Positions 16,993 to 26,128 of a stretch of DNA of 54,172 nt are shown here, one piece after another. A program made the position numbers and the translations under genes. Source of the DNA: Candidatus Ornithomonoglobus merdipullorum (GTDB lineage: Bacteria > Bacillota > Clostridia > UBA1381). Within the stretch, counting starts at the first letter, position 1; each line of letters starts with the position of its first letter. Location: the NCBI GenBank assembly GCA_018714695.1, contig DVNB01000021.1:1-54172 (forward strand), in the 5' to 3' direction. Below the pieces are notes generated by a model. That model made no database searches. It was not told where the DNA came from and was given only the letters and a program-made list of their open reading frames with translations.

Positions 16993-17742
16993 ATATCCGA
17001 ATGCGGTCATTTTCATGATTGCCAGCATCTCTCGCAGATAACAGGGCGCAAGGTTATACCAGCTGGTATCGGCATGGATATGATTGAATGTGAAGCCCTG
17101 AAGACGCGCGAGATTATATGCTCTGTATATGTGAAAATCGTTCGTTACAAACGCTGTTTGCGTGGCGGCAAGTAAATTGTCCGCGGCTTTGTTTGAAAAT
17201 TTAAAGTTTTCCGAGGTCGATGTGGAGCGGTCCTCGATGATTATGCGATCGTTGTCCACGCCGCGCTCTGTGAGATAGCGCCGCATTGCCTCTGCCTCGG
17301 TTATAGCTTCGCCTCTGCCCTGACCGCCGGAAACTATCACGGTACATGTTTCATTGCGGTCGAGATAGTCCAGCGCCGTATCAAGCCTTGCTCTCAGCGG
17401 TTCGGTGGGCTCCTCACCGCGCAGACCGCAGCCCAGAACTATTAGGTAGTCCTCGTTATATGTCACATTGTCAGCCGTTCCGTACACAAAAAGAAACATG
17501 ATCATTACCGCCGTTACGATCCCGCCGCAAACGATGAGCGCCGCGAGCAGCTTGAATACGGGGATAGACAGAAGCCTTTTCGCGGTACCGATAAATATCG
17601 CGGGAAGAAAGAATATGATTCCTATAAGGACTGTCAGATAGCTCCCGATCGTTGAGTTGGCGAATATGATCATGAATATACCGTTTAATATAAGTGCCGC
17701 ACCGATAGCGGCGGCTATCGCTCTTATTGCATGCTTCAGCAT
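16990..17742 (-). CDS. YdcF/DUF218-type membrane protein
   Basis: 250 residues from ATG 17742; GAAAGGAG lies just upstream, and the in-frame ATG at 17760 lies within that ribosome site region. Three N-terminal transmembrane helices are followed by a DUF218 domain. Motifs are YLIVLGCGLRGEEPTEPLRA, RLDTALDYLD, VIVSGGQGRGEAITEAEAM and EDRSTSTSENFKFS. The family includes ElyC/SanA-like envelope proteins; a role in cell-wall or lipid-carrier metabolism is possible but not established. Confidence 0.85.
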   Translation of the reverse strand: MLKHAIRAIAAAIGAALILNGIFMIIFANSTIGSYLTVLIGIIFFLPAIFIGTAKRLLSIPVFKLLAALIVCGGIVTAVMIMFLFVYGTADNVTYNEDYLIVLGCGLRGEEPTEPLRARLDTALDYLDRNETCTVIVSGGQGRGEAITEAEAMRRYLTERGVDNDRIIIEDRSTSTSENFKFSNKAADNLLAATQTAFVTNDFHIYRAYNLARLQGFTFNHIHADTSWYNLAPCYLREMLAIMKMTAFGY

Positions 17743-17804
17743 AAACAGAGCTCCTTTCATAAAATCGGTGCCCGGCGCAGCTCGACGGACCCCTTATCAG
17801 TCAT

Positions 17805-17833
17805 ATTATATTAAATAGCTGGGCTGTAGTCAA
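17805..17833 (-). promoter_or_regulatory. Sigma-A promoter of the YdcF-like gene
   Basis: On the minus strand, TTGACT (17828-17833), 17 bp, TATAAT (17805-17810). Confidence 0.75.
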
Positions 17834-17925
17834 TATTATTTGCCTAATGTTACAAAAATGTTTACAAATATGCAACAACATTACTTAAAAACTTTCGGCA
17901 AAAGTCAAATTTTTCGGCAATTTTA

Positions 17926-17954
17926 TTGACTTTTTAGAGTGTTTATGATAAAAT
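17926..17954 (+). promoter_or_regulatory. Sigma-A promoter of the amino-acid symporter gene
   Basis: TTGACT (17926-17931), 17 bp, TAAAAT (17949-17954). It is preceded by two CGGCAA..TTT.. copies (17896-17920) in an AT-rich stretch. The leader to the ATG is about 85 bases. Confidence 0.75.
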
Positions 17955-18045
17955 AATTCAGTATTTGTAAAAAGAGCGGCATTGCTTCTGCTATAATTTA
18001 CAGATCATTTAAACAAAATATAAAATTAGAAGGAGTTTGGTATCT

Positions 18046-19503
18046 ATGAATGATACGATTACACTCGGCGCGAGAATAACCGATATCCTCAAGGATATAG
18101 ACAGCTTTGTCTGGGGATTGCCGCTTATAATCCTAATTATCGTGACCGGTATCTATCTTTCGATCAGAGTAAGAGGGCTTCAGATACGACATCTGGGCAA
18201 GGCCTTGAAGTTCATGGTCAAGAACGAAGAAGGCGGGGAAGGAGAGGTAACCAGCTTCGGGGCGCTGTGTACAGCACTTTCGGCTACCATCGGTACCGGA
18301 AATATCGTCGGAGTGGCAACGGCGATAGCTGCGGGAGGTCCGGGCGCACTGTTCTGGATGCTTGTTGCGGCGCTGTTCGGAATGGCGACTAAGTACACCG
18401 AGGGCTTTCTTGCGATCAAGTATCGTACCATCGATAAGGAGGGTCATGTTCTGGGAGGACCGTTCTACTATATCGAAAACGGAATGGGGAAGAAATGGAA
18501 ATGGCTTGCGAAATTATTTGCATTCTTCGGTGTGTGCGTAGGTCTTATGGGAATAGGAACGTTTACGCAGGTGAACGGCATAGCAAGCTCGGTGCAGACA
18601 TTCTTTGACCCGAACTCGCAGTGGGCGGTGAATCTGTTCGGACGTGATATATCGTGGTATGTAGTTATAACCGGCGCTGCGGTAACGCTTTGTACGGCGC
18701 TCGTTGTAATAGGCGGCATCAAGAGGATCGCAAAGGTATCGGAGGTCGTCGTTCCGTTCATGGCGATAACGTATTTCTTGTTTGCGATATTGCTTGTGGT
18801 ATGCAATATAAACAGGATCCCCGTGGCTGTTGTTCAGATCGTACAGGGCGCGTTCGGATACGGTGACGCTATTGAAGGTGTCAGAGCGGCAGCGGGAGGA
18901 GTTCTCGGAGCCATGATGGCAGCTATGCAGAACGGTGTTGCAAGAGGTATATTCTCGAATGAGTCGGGACTGGGTTCCGCGCCTATAGCGGCGGCGGCTG
19001 CCAAGACGAACGATACGGTAAGACAGGGTCTTGTTACAATGACGGGAACCTTCATAGATACGATCATAATATGCACCATGACCGGTATCTCTATAATTAT
19101 AGCGGGATCATGGGCAGATCCGGAGCTTGAGGGCGTTGCTATAACTATGGACGCGTTCGGTCAGGGAATAAGATTCTTGGATCCGCATGTATCGGAGTTC
19201 ATACTTATGATATGTCTTGTGTTCTTTGCCTTTACCACTATACTCGGCTGGAACTACTACAGCGAGAGATGTCTGGAATATCTCACCAATAGGAAGCAGG
19301 GCGTTGTAAAGGCATACAGATGGATATATGTTCTGGCGGTATTCATAGGTCCGTACCTCACGGTAGAGGCGGTATGGACGATCGCTGATATATTCAATGG
19401 TCTTATGGCTATACCGAACATAATCGCGCTCATAGCGCTCAGCGGCGTTGTCGCGCGCGAGACAAACGCGTATTTCAAGGATCCGCTGAAGAATCGGAAA
19501 TAA
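18046..19503 (+). CDS. Sodium:alanine/glycine symporter (AGCS family)
   Basis: 485 residues from ATG 18046; AGGAG at 18031-18035 supports it over the in-frame TTG at 18037. About eleven hydrophobic segments are visible. Family signatures include GTGNIVGVATAIAAGGPGALFWM near residue 85, the GPFYYIENGMG motif, and NESGLGSAPIAAAAAKT near 305. It would import alanine or glycine with sodium. It is a single-gene unit with a good promoter and terminator. The exact substrate cannot be read from the sequence. Confidence 0.95.
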   Translation: MNDTITLGARITDILKDIDSFVWGLPLIILIIVTGIYLSIRVRGLQIRHLGKALKFMVKNEEGGEGEVTSFGALCTALSATIGTGNIVGVATAIAAGGPGALFWMLVAALFGMATKYTEGFLAIKYRTIDKEGHVLGGPFYYIENGMGKKWKWLAKLFAFFGVCVGLMGIGTFTQVNGIASSVQTFFDPNSQWAVNLFGRDISWYVVITGAAVTLCTALVVIGGIKRIAKVSEVVVPFMAITYFLFAILLVVCNINRIPVAVVQIVQGAFGYGDAIEGVRAAAGGVLGAMMAAMQNGVARGIFSNESGLGSAPIAAAAAKTNDTVRQGLVTMTGTFIDTIIICTMTGISIIIAGSWADPELEGVAITMDAFGQGIRFLDPHVSEFILMICLVFFAFTTILGWNYYSERCLEYLTNRKQGVVKAYRWIYVLAVFIGPYLTVEAVWTIADIFNGLMAIPNIIALIALSGVVARETNAYFKDPLKNRK

Positions 19504-19510
19504 AAGAAAG

Positions 19511-19547
19511 CCGGAACAGGGAAATTGCCCAGTTCCGGTGTTTTTTT
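19511..19547. terminator. Terminator between symporter and prfB
   Basis: CCGGAAC-A-GGG pairs with CCC-A-GTTCCGG. It is followed by T7 on the plus strand and by a T-rich tract on the minus strand, so it can serve both convergent genes. Confidence 0.88.
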
Positions 19548-20665
19548 ATTTCTTTAATGTACCGAGATTTGCGGCGGTCAGGTAGGCGTTTATGAAGCCG
19601 TTAAGCTCGCCGTCCATTACTGCCTGTATATTTCCCATCTCGTAGCCCGTACGAAGGTCCTTGACCATTGTATACGGCTGGAAAACGTATGAGCGTATCT
19701 GATTGCCCCATCCGTTCTCCGTCTGAACACCCTGTATCTCGGAGATCTTTTCCTTCTGCTGCTGTTCAGCCATCTCAACTAGCTTCGCCTTCAGCATCTT
19801 CATCGCATACTCGCGGTTTTGGAGCTGCGAACGCTGTGTCTGGCACGATGTAACTATGCCTGTAGGTATATGTGTCAGACGCACTGCCGAGGATGTCTTG
19901 TTTATGTGCTGTCCGCCCGCTCCGGATGAGCGGAATACGTCCATCTTAACGTCCTCCGGTCTGATATCTATCTCAATGCTGTCGTCCAGCTCGGGCATTA
20001 CCTCGACCGATGCGAAGGACGTCATTCGCTTGCCCTGCGAGTTGAACGGCGATATTCTTACAAGACGATGTATGCCTTTTTCAGCTTTGAGATAGCCGTA
20101 TGCGTTGCTGCCGGAGATTTCCATTGTGCAGCTCTTTATGCCCGCCTCATCACCGGGGAGCGAGTCCATTATCTCTGAGGTATAGCCGTTTTTCTGCGCC
20201 CACATCTGATACATGCGTATAAGCATCTCGCACCAGTCCTGCGCCTCCGTTCCGCCTGCTCCGGCGTGGAAGGTGAGGATGGCGTTCGAATCGTCATACT
20301 TTCCGGAAAGCAGTGTTTCAAGGCGCATCTTGTCTATCTGCTCATGCAGCGATTCTACCGTTTTCTTTACCTCGTCGACCAAAGACGCGTCGTTTTCCTC
20401 TTCCGCCATCTCTATCATCATGAGAGTGTCGTCATGCGAGGTCTCTATGTTTTCGAATGCATCAAGCTTATCCTTGAGTTTCTTGGCTTTTTGCAGCACC
20501 TTCTGTGAGTTTGCAGCATCGTCCCAGAAATCGGGCGCCATGCTCTGCTCGTCAAGCTCCTTTATTTCCGCTTTCAATGAAGCGATGTCAAAGTGAATCC
20601 CTCAAATCATTAATGCTTTTCTCCATGCCCTGGAGGTCGAGTCTGTATTCATCGTACTCTAACAT
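19546..20665 (-). CDS. prfB: Peptide chain release factor 2, with programmed +1 frameshift
   Basis: The gene starts at ATG 20665 behind AAAGGATG and reads 25 codons to CTT TGA C (20587-20593). There the in-frame UGA at codon 26 must be bypassed by a +1 shift to continue as GAC. The full product is about 372 residues. This is the classic RF2 autoregulation: low RF2 makes the ribosome pause at UGA and shift. A purine-rich AGGGA lies a few bases upstream as internal Shine-Dalgarno. The body carries GGQ in SSGAGGQHINKT and the stop-recognition region. It decodes UGA and UAA stops. The long open frame starting at 20577 is only the post-shift part. Confidence 0.95.
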
Positions 20666-20699
20666 TATTAATCACATCCTTTAAAAGAAATTTATTGCA

Positions 20700-20730
20700 G
20701 CAGCGGGCGTGCGAGTGACACGTCCGCTGC
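20700..20730 (-). terminator. Hairpin between the small membrane protein gene and prfB
   Basis: GCAGCGGGCGTG pairs with CACGTCCGCTGC (one G-T wobble) around a 7-base loop. The T-run on the minus strand is delayed and weak (ATAAATTTCTTTT), so termination may be partial. Confidence 0.45.
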
Positions 20731-20744
20731 GCTGCTTGCGTGGA

Positions 20745-21083
20745 TCATTCCCTCATCCTGCGCTCGTCCCGCGCCTTGCGGCGCTGTTCGGCGCGGTCAT
20801 ATTTTTCATCATAATAGCCCGCTCTTGTAAAAAGCCGCCCCTTTGCGCCGTTGTTGTCGTCATCCGACAGCCTTTCACGGCGCCGTTCGAGCTTCACGCT
20901 TACTGCCGATACTATGAGCGATATTATGAATACGCCCAGTGAGATCATTGCGATTATAAGAGCTATATCGCCTTCCCTTGTCACATGTATTTGTTTATCA
21001 TACATCGGACTCAAGGCAAATGCTGTTATGAAGCAGCCGAGACAAACTGCCGCGGATATTCCCGTAAAAAGATACCGTTTCAT
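20745..21083 (-). CDS. Small two-span membrane protein, unknown
   Basis: 112 residues directly after secA, with a 3-base gap. Two membrane helices are visible (residues about 5-25 and 42-62), the second followed by a highly basic and acidic cytoplasmic tail (KLERRRERLSDDDNN, then YDRAEQRRKARDERRMRE). I recognise no family. Position between secA and prfB suggests co-transcription; a role in export cannot be claimed from that alone. Confidence 0.6.
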   Translation of the reverse strand: MKRYLFTGISAAVCLGCFITAFALSPMYDKQIHVTREGDIALIIAMISLGVFIISLIVSAVSVKLERRRERLSDDDNNGAKGRLFTRAGYYDEKYDRAEQRRKARDERRMRE

Positions 21084-21086
21084 ACC

Positions 21087-23813
21087 TTATTCATTTTTAC
21101 CGCAGCAGTTCTTGTATTTCTTGCCGCTTCCGCAGGGGCATGGATCGTTTCTGCCCGGCTTCTTTTCCGCGCGTTTGCCCGTGCTCTGGAGCGAGCCGTC
21201 GCCGCCTGTGTCTATCGGCTTTGCGACCTGTTCACGCTCTATTCTGATACGCGGCTTTGCGTTCAGGATATATTTAACCGTGTCACGCTTGATCGATTCG
21301 AGAAGCCCATCGTAGAGATCTGAACCGACGTTTCTGTATTCAACTACCGGATCGTGCTGACCGTATGCTCTGAGACCTATTTCGCGCTTTATCTGCTCCA
21401 TCTCGTCGAGGTGATCCATCCAGAGTGTGTCAACGACTCTGAGCATTATAACGCGTTCAAGCTCCGGCATCTGCTCGCCGAACACTTCGCGCTGCGACTC
21501 GTAGTTGTCCATTGCGATCTTCAGGAGTCTCTCTCGGATGTCAGCCTTGGTTATGGTGTTGAGCTCCTCATCTGTCACTCTGAACTCGCCGTTGGCTCTC
21601 AGAGTCTTGTTTGCGAAATCTGTAAGCGCGTGGAGATTCCATTCCTCGGGTACGTCTGTTATGCCGATAAAATCGTCCATAGCGCTGTCAATGATCTGTT
21701 CGATCATTGACTTTATTGTTTCGCTCAAATCGTCTCCGTCGAGAACCTTCTGTCTCTGAGCGTATATGATCTTTCTCTGCTCGTTCATTACCTCGTCGTA
21801 CTGGAGAACGTGCTTACGTGAATCAAAGTTACGGCTCTCAAGGCTCTTCTGCGCGTTTTCAATGGCGTTGGAGAGCATTTTTGCCTCGATAGGCTGGTCC
21901 TCTTCAAGACCGAGAGTTTCCACCATCTTCTTTACTCTGTCGCTTCCGAATATACGCATAAGGTCGTCCTCAAGAGAGAGGAAGAATTTCGACTCGCCGG
22001 GGTCGCCCTGACGTCCGGCACGACCGCGGAGCTGGTTGTCTATACGTCTTGACTCGTGTCTTTCCGTACCTATTATAAAGAGACCGCCTATTGCTATTAC
22101 CTCGTCATGCTCGGGCTGTATCTCCTTCTTGAACTTTTCGTTGTATTCTGTGAATACCTTTCGCGCATTCAATATCTCCTCGTCGTCGGTCTCGCCGAAG
22201 CCGGTAGCCTCCGCGATGAGCTCATCCGAGAAGCCTTGCTTTGCCATCTCGTGCTTGGCAAGATATTCCGCGTTACCGCCGAGCATGATGTCGGTTCCTC
22301 GTCCTGCCATGTTCGTTGCGATCGTTACGGCGCCCTTTTTGCCGGCCTGTGCGATTATCTCCGCTTCTCTTGCGTGGTATTTGGCATTCAGGACGTTGTG
22401 CTTTATGCCCAGCTTCTTGAGAAGCTTGCTCAAAAGCTCCGATTTGTCAACGTTAACGGTACCTACAAGCACCGGCTGCCCCTTTTCGTTGCATTCCTTT
22501 ATCTGCTTGATAACTGCCGAAAACTTGCCGGCCTCTGTCTTGTACACGCTGTCCTGATGATCGATACGGATGACCGGCTTGTTTGTCGGAACAGCAACTA
22601 TATCGAGCTTGTAGATGTGCTGGAACTCTTCTTCCTCTGTAAGAGCTGTACCGGTCATACCGGAGAGCTTCTTATATAATCTGAAGAAATTCTGGAACGT
22701 GATCGTCGCAAGAGTCTTTGACTCGTGTTCGATGTTCACGCCTTCTTTCGCCTCTATCGCCTGATGCAGTCCGTCGCTGTAGCGGCGTCCTGGCATGATG
22801 CGTCCGGTGAACTCGTCTACGATCATTACCTCGCCCTCGGGCGTTACAACGTACTGCTGATCGCGGTGCATTACTCCGTTTGCGTGAAGCGCCTGGTTGA
22901 TGTGATGCAGGAGCTTCATGTTCTCGGGATCGGAGAGGTTCTCAACGTTGAATGCCTGCTCCGCCTTCTTTACGCCGCGCTCGGTAAGAGTCGCGGTCTT
23001 CGCCTTTTCGTCAACTATATAATCGGCGTCAACGTCAACGTCGAGCTGCTTGTCGTCGTGTTCTGTCATAACCAGCTTTTTAAGACGCTTTACAAACATA
23101 TCCGCTACCTTGTAGAGATCGTTTGCCGTCTCGCCCATGCCTGAGATTATGAGCGGTGTTCTTGCTTCGTCTATGAGTATCGAGTCCACCTCGTCGACTA
23201 TCGCGTAATTATGTCCGCGCTGTACCATCTGCTCCTTGTGTACCACCATGTTGTCACGCAGGTAGTCGAAGCCGAGTTCGTTGTTGGTTCCGTACGTAAT
23301 ATCGCATGCGTATGCCTCGCGGCGCTCGTCGTTGGTCTTTTCGTGGATTATAAGACCGCAGCTCATGCCGAGGAAACGATAGACCTTGCCCATCCACTCA
23401 GAGTCGCGCTTTGCGAGGTAGTCATTGACGGTTACGATATGTACGCCGTCGCCTGTGAGCGCGTTAAGGTACGCCGGGAGCGTTGAAACGAGTGTCTTAC
23501 CTTCACCTGTTTTCATCTCGGCAATTCTGCCTTGGTGCAGTATAACGCCGCCGATGACCTGAACATAGAAATGTTTCATGCCGAGAACTCTCCAGCTCGC
23601 CTCACGCATTACCGCGAATGCCTCGGGAAGGAGGTCGTCGAGTGTTTCTCCGTTTCTGTATCTCTGTTTGAATTCGTCTGTTTTGGCTCTGAGCTCGGCG
23701 TCCGTAAGCTTTTCTGTTTCCGGCTCAAGATCCATGACCTTCTGCGCTATGGGGTATATGCGCTTCAGTTCACGTTCGGAATATGTTCCGAACAGTTTGT
23801 CGAATAAATTCAA
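21087..23813 (-). CDS. secA: Protein translocase ATPase SecA
   Basis: About 908 residues. The ORF can start at GTG 23822, but that GTG is within GAGGTGA, which is best read as the ribosome site for the TTG at 23813 ([21 protein letters not shown]). SecA drives proteins through SecYEG. Visible are [17 protein letters not shown] (Walker A), the [19 protein letters not shown] motif, [12 protein letters not shown], and a C-terminal SEC-C zinc site ([16 protein letters not shown]). Full length compared with Firmicutes SecA1. Confidence 0.97.
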   Translation of the reverse strand: MNLFDKLFGTYSERELKRIYPIAQKVMDLEPETEKLTDAELRAKTDEFKQRYRNGETLDDLLPEAFAVMREASWRVLGMKHFYVQVIGGVILHQGRIAEMKTGEGKTLVSTLPAYLNALTGDGVHIVTVNDYLAKRDSEWMGKVYRFLGMSCGLIIHEKTNDERREAYACDITYGTNNELGFDYLRDNMVVHKEQMVQRGHNYAIVDEVDSILIDEARTPLIISGMGETANDLYKVADMFVKRLKKLVMTEHDDKQLDVDVDADYIVDEKAKTATLTERGVKKAEQAFNVENLSDPENMKLLHHINQALHANGVMHRDQQYVVTPEGEVMIVDEFTGRIMPGRRYSDGLHQAIEAKEGVNIEHESKTLATITFQNFFRLYKKLSGMTGTALTEEEEFQHIYKLDIVAVPTNKPVIRIDHQDSVYKTEAGKFSAVIKQIKECNEKGQPVLVGTVNVDKSELLSKLLKKLGIKHNVLNAKYHAREAEIIAQAGKKGAVTIATNMAGRGTDIMLGGNAEYLAKHEMAKQGFSDELIAEATGFGETDDEEILNARKVFTEYNEKFKKEIQPEHDEVIAIGGLFIIGTERHESRRIDNQLRGRAGRQGDPGESKFFLSLEDDLMRIFGSDRVKKMVETLGLEEDQPIEAKMLSNAIENAQKSLESRNFDSRKHVLQYDEVMNEQRKIIYAQRQKVLDGDDLSETIKSMIEQIIDSAMDDFIGITDVPEEWNLHALTDFANKTLRANGEFRVTDEELNTITKADIRERLLKIAMDNYESQREVFGEQMPELERVIMLRVVDTLWMDHLDEMEQIKREIGLRAYGQHDPVVEYRNVGSDLYDGLLESIKRDTVKYILNAKPRIRIEREQVAKPIDTGGDGSLQSTGKRAEKKPGRNDPCPCGSGKKYKNCCGKNE

Positions 23814-24030
23814 TTTCTTCACCTCAATAATGATCTTTAGACTGTTTGCCTAAGAAAATAATATACACAACTATTATTATATCATATAAATCCGAATAAT
23901 ACCACACTTTTTTTCGAAAATTGTGTAAAAATTTATTGATACTTCTCATCTATTTTAGACAATTACGGCAGTTCATATTAAATTCACAAAAAGTACACCC
24001 ATTAAATACAATTTTTTTTTGAAAAAGGTA

Positions 24031-24058
24031 TTGACAAACCGAGAAAAATGAGTATAAT
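24031..24058 (+). promoter_or_regulatory. Sigma-A promoter of the ctsR operon
   Basis: TTGACA (24031-24036), 16 bp, TATAAT (24053-24058). Transcription should start near 24065, at the CtsR box. The rest of 23823-24030 is AT-rich and also contains the less clear secA promoter (minus-strand TATAAT at 23876-23881). Confidence 0.88.
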
Positions 24059-24068
24059 AATATATGAA

Positions 24069-24092
24069 AGGTCAAAGAAAGTCAAAGTCAAA
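24069..24092 (+). promoter_or_regulatory. CtsR operator (heptad repeats)
   Basis: AGGTCAAA (24069-24076), GAA spacer, AGTCAAA (24080-24086), then GTCAAA (24087-24092). The first two match the GGTCAAA-NAN-GGTCAAA CtsR box; the third is an extra half-site. Its place over the transcription start fits autorepression of this operon by CtsR. Confidence 0.92.
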
Positions 24093-24123
24093 TACAAATG
24101 ACGGTCGGAACGGAAGTGATAAA

Positions 24124-24543
24124 ATGGGTATAACAGATAAGATAGAGGCGTTTATATTGGAGCTTATGAAGCAGGAGAATGATGAATGGCTCACGATACA
24201 GAGGAATGAGCTGGCGGATATCTTCGGATGTGTGCCGTCTCAGATCAATTACGTTATCTCTACAAGATTCAGCCCTGATCGGGGTTATACGGTGATCTCC
24301 CGCAGAGGGGGCGGCGGATGTATCAAGATAAAGCATACGGAGCCTTCGGGGGAAGTGACGGAGACGGAAGCGGTGAATGAGATAAAACGTATGATGAGCG
24401 GCGGTATTATAAATGAAAGAGAAGCGGCGCTCATGAAGGCGGCTGTAACGGATGAAGTGCTGAGAACGGCGGAAAACAGCGGCACGCTCAGAACGTCGAT
24501 ACTAAACGGTATGAAAGCTGTTTTCGGCAGCGGAGCGCATTAG
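24124..24543 (+). CDS. ctsR: Transcriptional repressor CtsR
   Basis: 139 residues from ATG 24124 (MGITDKIEAFILELM), chosen because GGAAGTG precedes it and because the longer frame from 24064 would begin at the expected transcription start. It represses class III heat-shock genes. Visible are the winged helix with VPSQINYVISTRFSPDRGY and the tetraglycine loop RRGGGGCI that contacts DNA and senses heat. The C-terminal part is the McsB/ClpC recognition domain. It is the first gene of a standard ctsR-mcsA-mcsB-clpC operon. Confidence 0.95.
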   Translation: MGITDKIEAFILELMKQENDEWLTIQRNELADIFGCVPSQINYVISTRFSPDRGYTVISRRGGGGCIKIKHTEPSGEVTETEAVNEIKRMMSGGIINEREAALMKAAVTDEVLRTAENSGTLRTSILNGMKAVFGSGAH

Positions 24544-24623
24544 GCCGGATGCGGCAAAGGATCGGTCAACAGCAGGAGAGGCTTTGGACAGCGTGGGATG
24601 ATAGTTTAAGGAGGAGGAGAAAC

Positions 24624-25019
24624 ATGATGGATCTGTTTTCGGAATTGTTTAATATGTTTGATGACTTTAATATGTTCGGCTCGCCGTCGGTGCAGCACAC
24701 GGTGCAGAAGGACAACAGGGTATGCCCGGTATGCGGACACAGCTGGGCTGATTTTGCAAGGACCGGTAAGTTCGGCTGCGGCGAATGCTACAGGACGTTT
24801 GCGGCGGGCGCCGAGCGCGTGCTGAGGCAGGTACATTCGAGCGCCGAGCATGTCGGCAAGGTGCCGTCAAAGTCGAGCGCGGAGATAAAGCAAAAAAGGA
24901 AGCTGGACGATCTGAAGCGGCAGCTCAAGGATGCTGTGGCGCGTGAGGATTATGAGACTGCGGCTAAGCTGCATTCGGAGATAAAGACGATCGAGGGGAA
25001 CGGAGGTGCGTCGAAATGA
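24624..25019 (+). CDS. mcsA: McsA, activator of the arginine kinase McsB (N-terminal zinc site absent)
   Basis: 131 residues from ATG 24624 behind AAGGAGGAGGAG. The central zinc motif is CPVCGHSWADFARTGKFGCG followed by ECYRTF. The C-terminal UVR motif is LKRQLKDAVAREDYETAAKL. The usual first CxxC pair at the N-terminus is absent; the protein instead starts with an aromatic/acidic segment (MMDLFSELFNMFDDFNMFG). The 27-codon upstream extension of the frame does not supply those cysteines. It overlaps mcsB by ATGA. Confidence 0.88.
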   Translation: MMDLFSELFNMFDDFNMFGSPSVQHTVQKDNRVCPVCGHSWADFARTGKFGCGECYRTFAAGAERVLRQVHSSAEHVGKVPSKSSAEIKQKRKLDDLKRQLKDAVAREDYETAAKLHSEIKTIEGNGGASK

Positions 25020-26020
25020 TCTGGTATGATGACTTGAACGACGGAATAATAATATCGACAAGAGTGAGACTGGCGAGAAATATCGATAAGACGCCGTTTC
25101 CGGCGGCTCTGAGCGATGATGCAAAGGCGAAGGTGTCAAAAAAGCTTCAGGCTTCTATATTGGAGAGCAATTCAACGCTTTCTAAGGATTTTGATCTCTA
25201 TGATCTTGACAAGCTCGGCAGAACAGAGAAGGTCTCGATGTTTGAGGAGCATCTGATAAGTCCGCAGATGGTCGATGGCAAGGGGCATTCTGTGCTTGTG
25301 AACAAGAACAAGACTATGAGCATCATGTTCATGGAGGAGGACCATATAAGACTTCAGGTCATAATGGGCGGTTATTGTCTTGATGAGGCATACGATCTTG
25401 CCGACAAGGTGGATGATGTGATAGAGGAGTCGATAACATATGCGTTTGACGAGAATTTCGGTTATCTTACAGCGTGTCCCACGAACGCGGGAACAGGACT
25501 TCGCGCGTCTGTCATGATGCATCTTCCGGCGCTTACCATGACCGGGAATATCGGCAGGGTGACGCAGTCGGTAGCGAGCGTGGGTATAGCGGTCCGCGGC
25601 CTTTACGGAGAGGGTACCGAGGCGGACGGATGCCTCTATCAGATATCAAATCAGATAACGATGGGACTCACCGAAAAGGAGATAATCGCAAAGGTAAAGT
25701 CGGCGGTCGACAGGCTTTCCGAGCTTGAAAAGCAGGCGAGGGATGCGCTCCTGAAGAGCCGCAGGCTTGAGCTTGAAGATAAGATATGCCGTTCGTACGG
25801 TATTTTGAAATATGCGAGAAGTATAACATCGGCTGAGGCAAAAACACGGTTATCCGATGTAATGCTTGGTCAGAATATGGGAATAATCAAGTGTGACGGC
25901 GATATGACGCCTATAGAGCTGATGGTGAAAACGGCACCGTCGGTAGTTGCCGGAGGAAAAGAGCTCGCCCCCGGCGAGCGCGACAAGGTTCGCGCGGAGC
26001 TTATAAGAGCGAATATATAA
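25016..26020 (+). CDS. mcsB: Protein-arginine kinase McsB
   Basis: 334 residues, phosphagen kinase fold. Visible are STRVRLARN (phosphate binding), EEDHIRLQ (substrate region) and CPTNAGTGLRASVMMHLP with the active-site Cys. McsB phosphorylates arginines on CtsR and misfolded proteins, which are then delivered to ClpCP. The start overlaps mcsA by four bases. About 110 bases separate it from clpC, with no terminator in between. Confidence 0.95.
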   Translation: MIWYDDLNDGIIISTRVRLARNIDKTPFPAALSDDAKAKVSKKLQASILESNSTLSKDFDLYDLDKLGRTEKVSMFEEHLISPQMVDGKGHSVLVNKNKTMSIMFMEEDHIRLQVIMGGYCLDEAYDLADKVDDVIEESITYAFDENFGYLTACPTNAGTGLRASVMMHLPALTMTGNIGRVTQSVASVGIAVRGLYGEGTEADGCLYQISNQITMGLTEKEIIAKVKSAVDRLSELEKQARDALLKSRRLELEDKICRSYGILKYARSITSAEAKTRLSDVMLGQNMGIIKCDGDMTPIELMVKTAPSVVAGGKELAPGERDKVRAELIRANI

Positions 26021-26128
26021 ATGTTTGAAAAGTGCTCAACGTGTCTCGGGAAGAGAGCGGGGCGTTTTCTCAAACGGATAAAAGCTGTGTAAGAAGATGA
26101 AAATATTGTTTAACGGATGGGAGAGTGA

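Noticed and set aside
23814-23822. GTG start of secA at 23822
   Set aside because: The GTG is part of GAGGTGA, the best ribosome site for the TTG at 23813, and the family N-terminus fits the shorter form.
24064-24123. Upstream start for ctsR giving a 159-residue protein
   Set aside because: The ATG at 24064 lies at the predicted transcription start and partly in the CtsR box; GGAAGTG and family alignment favour 24124.
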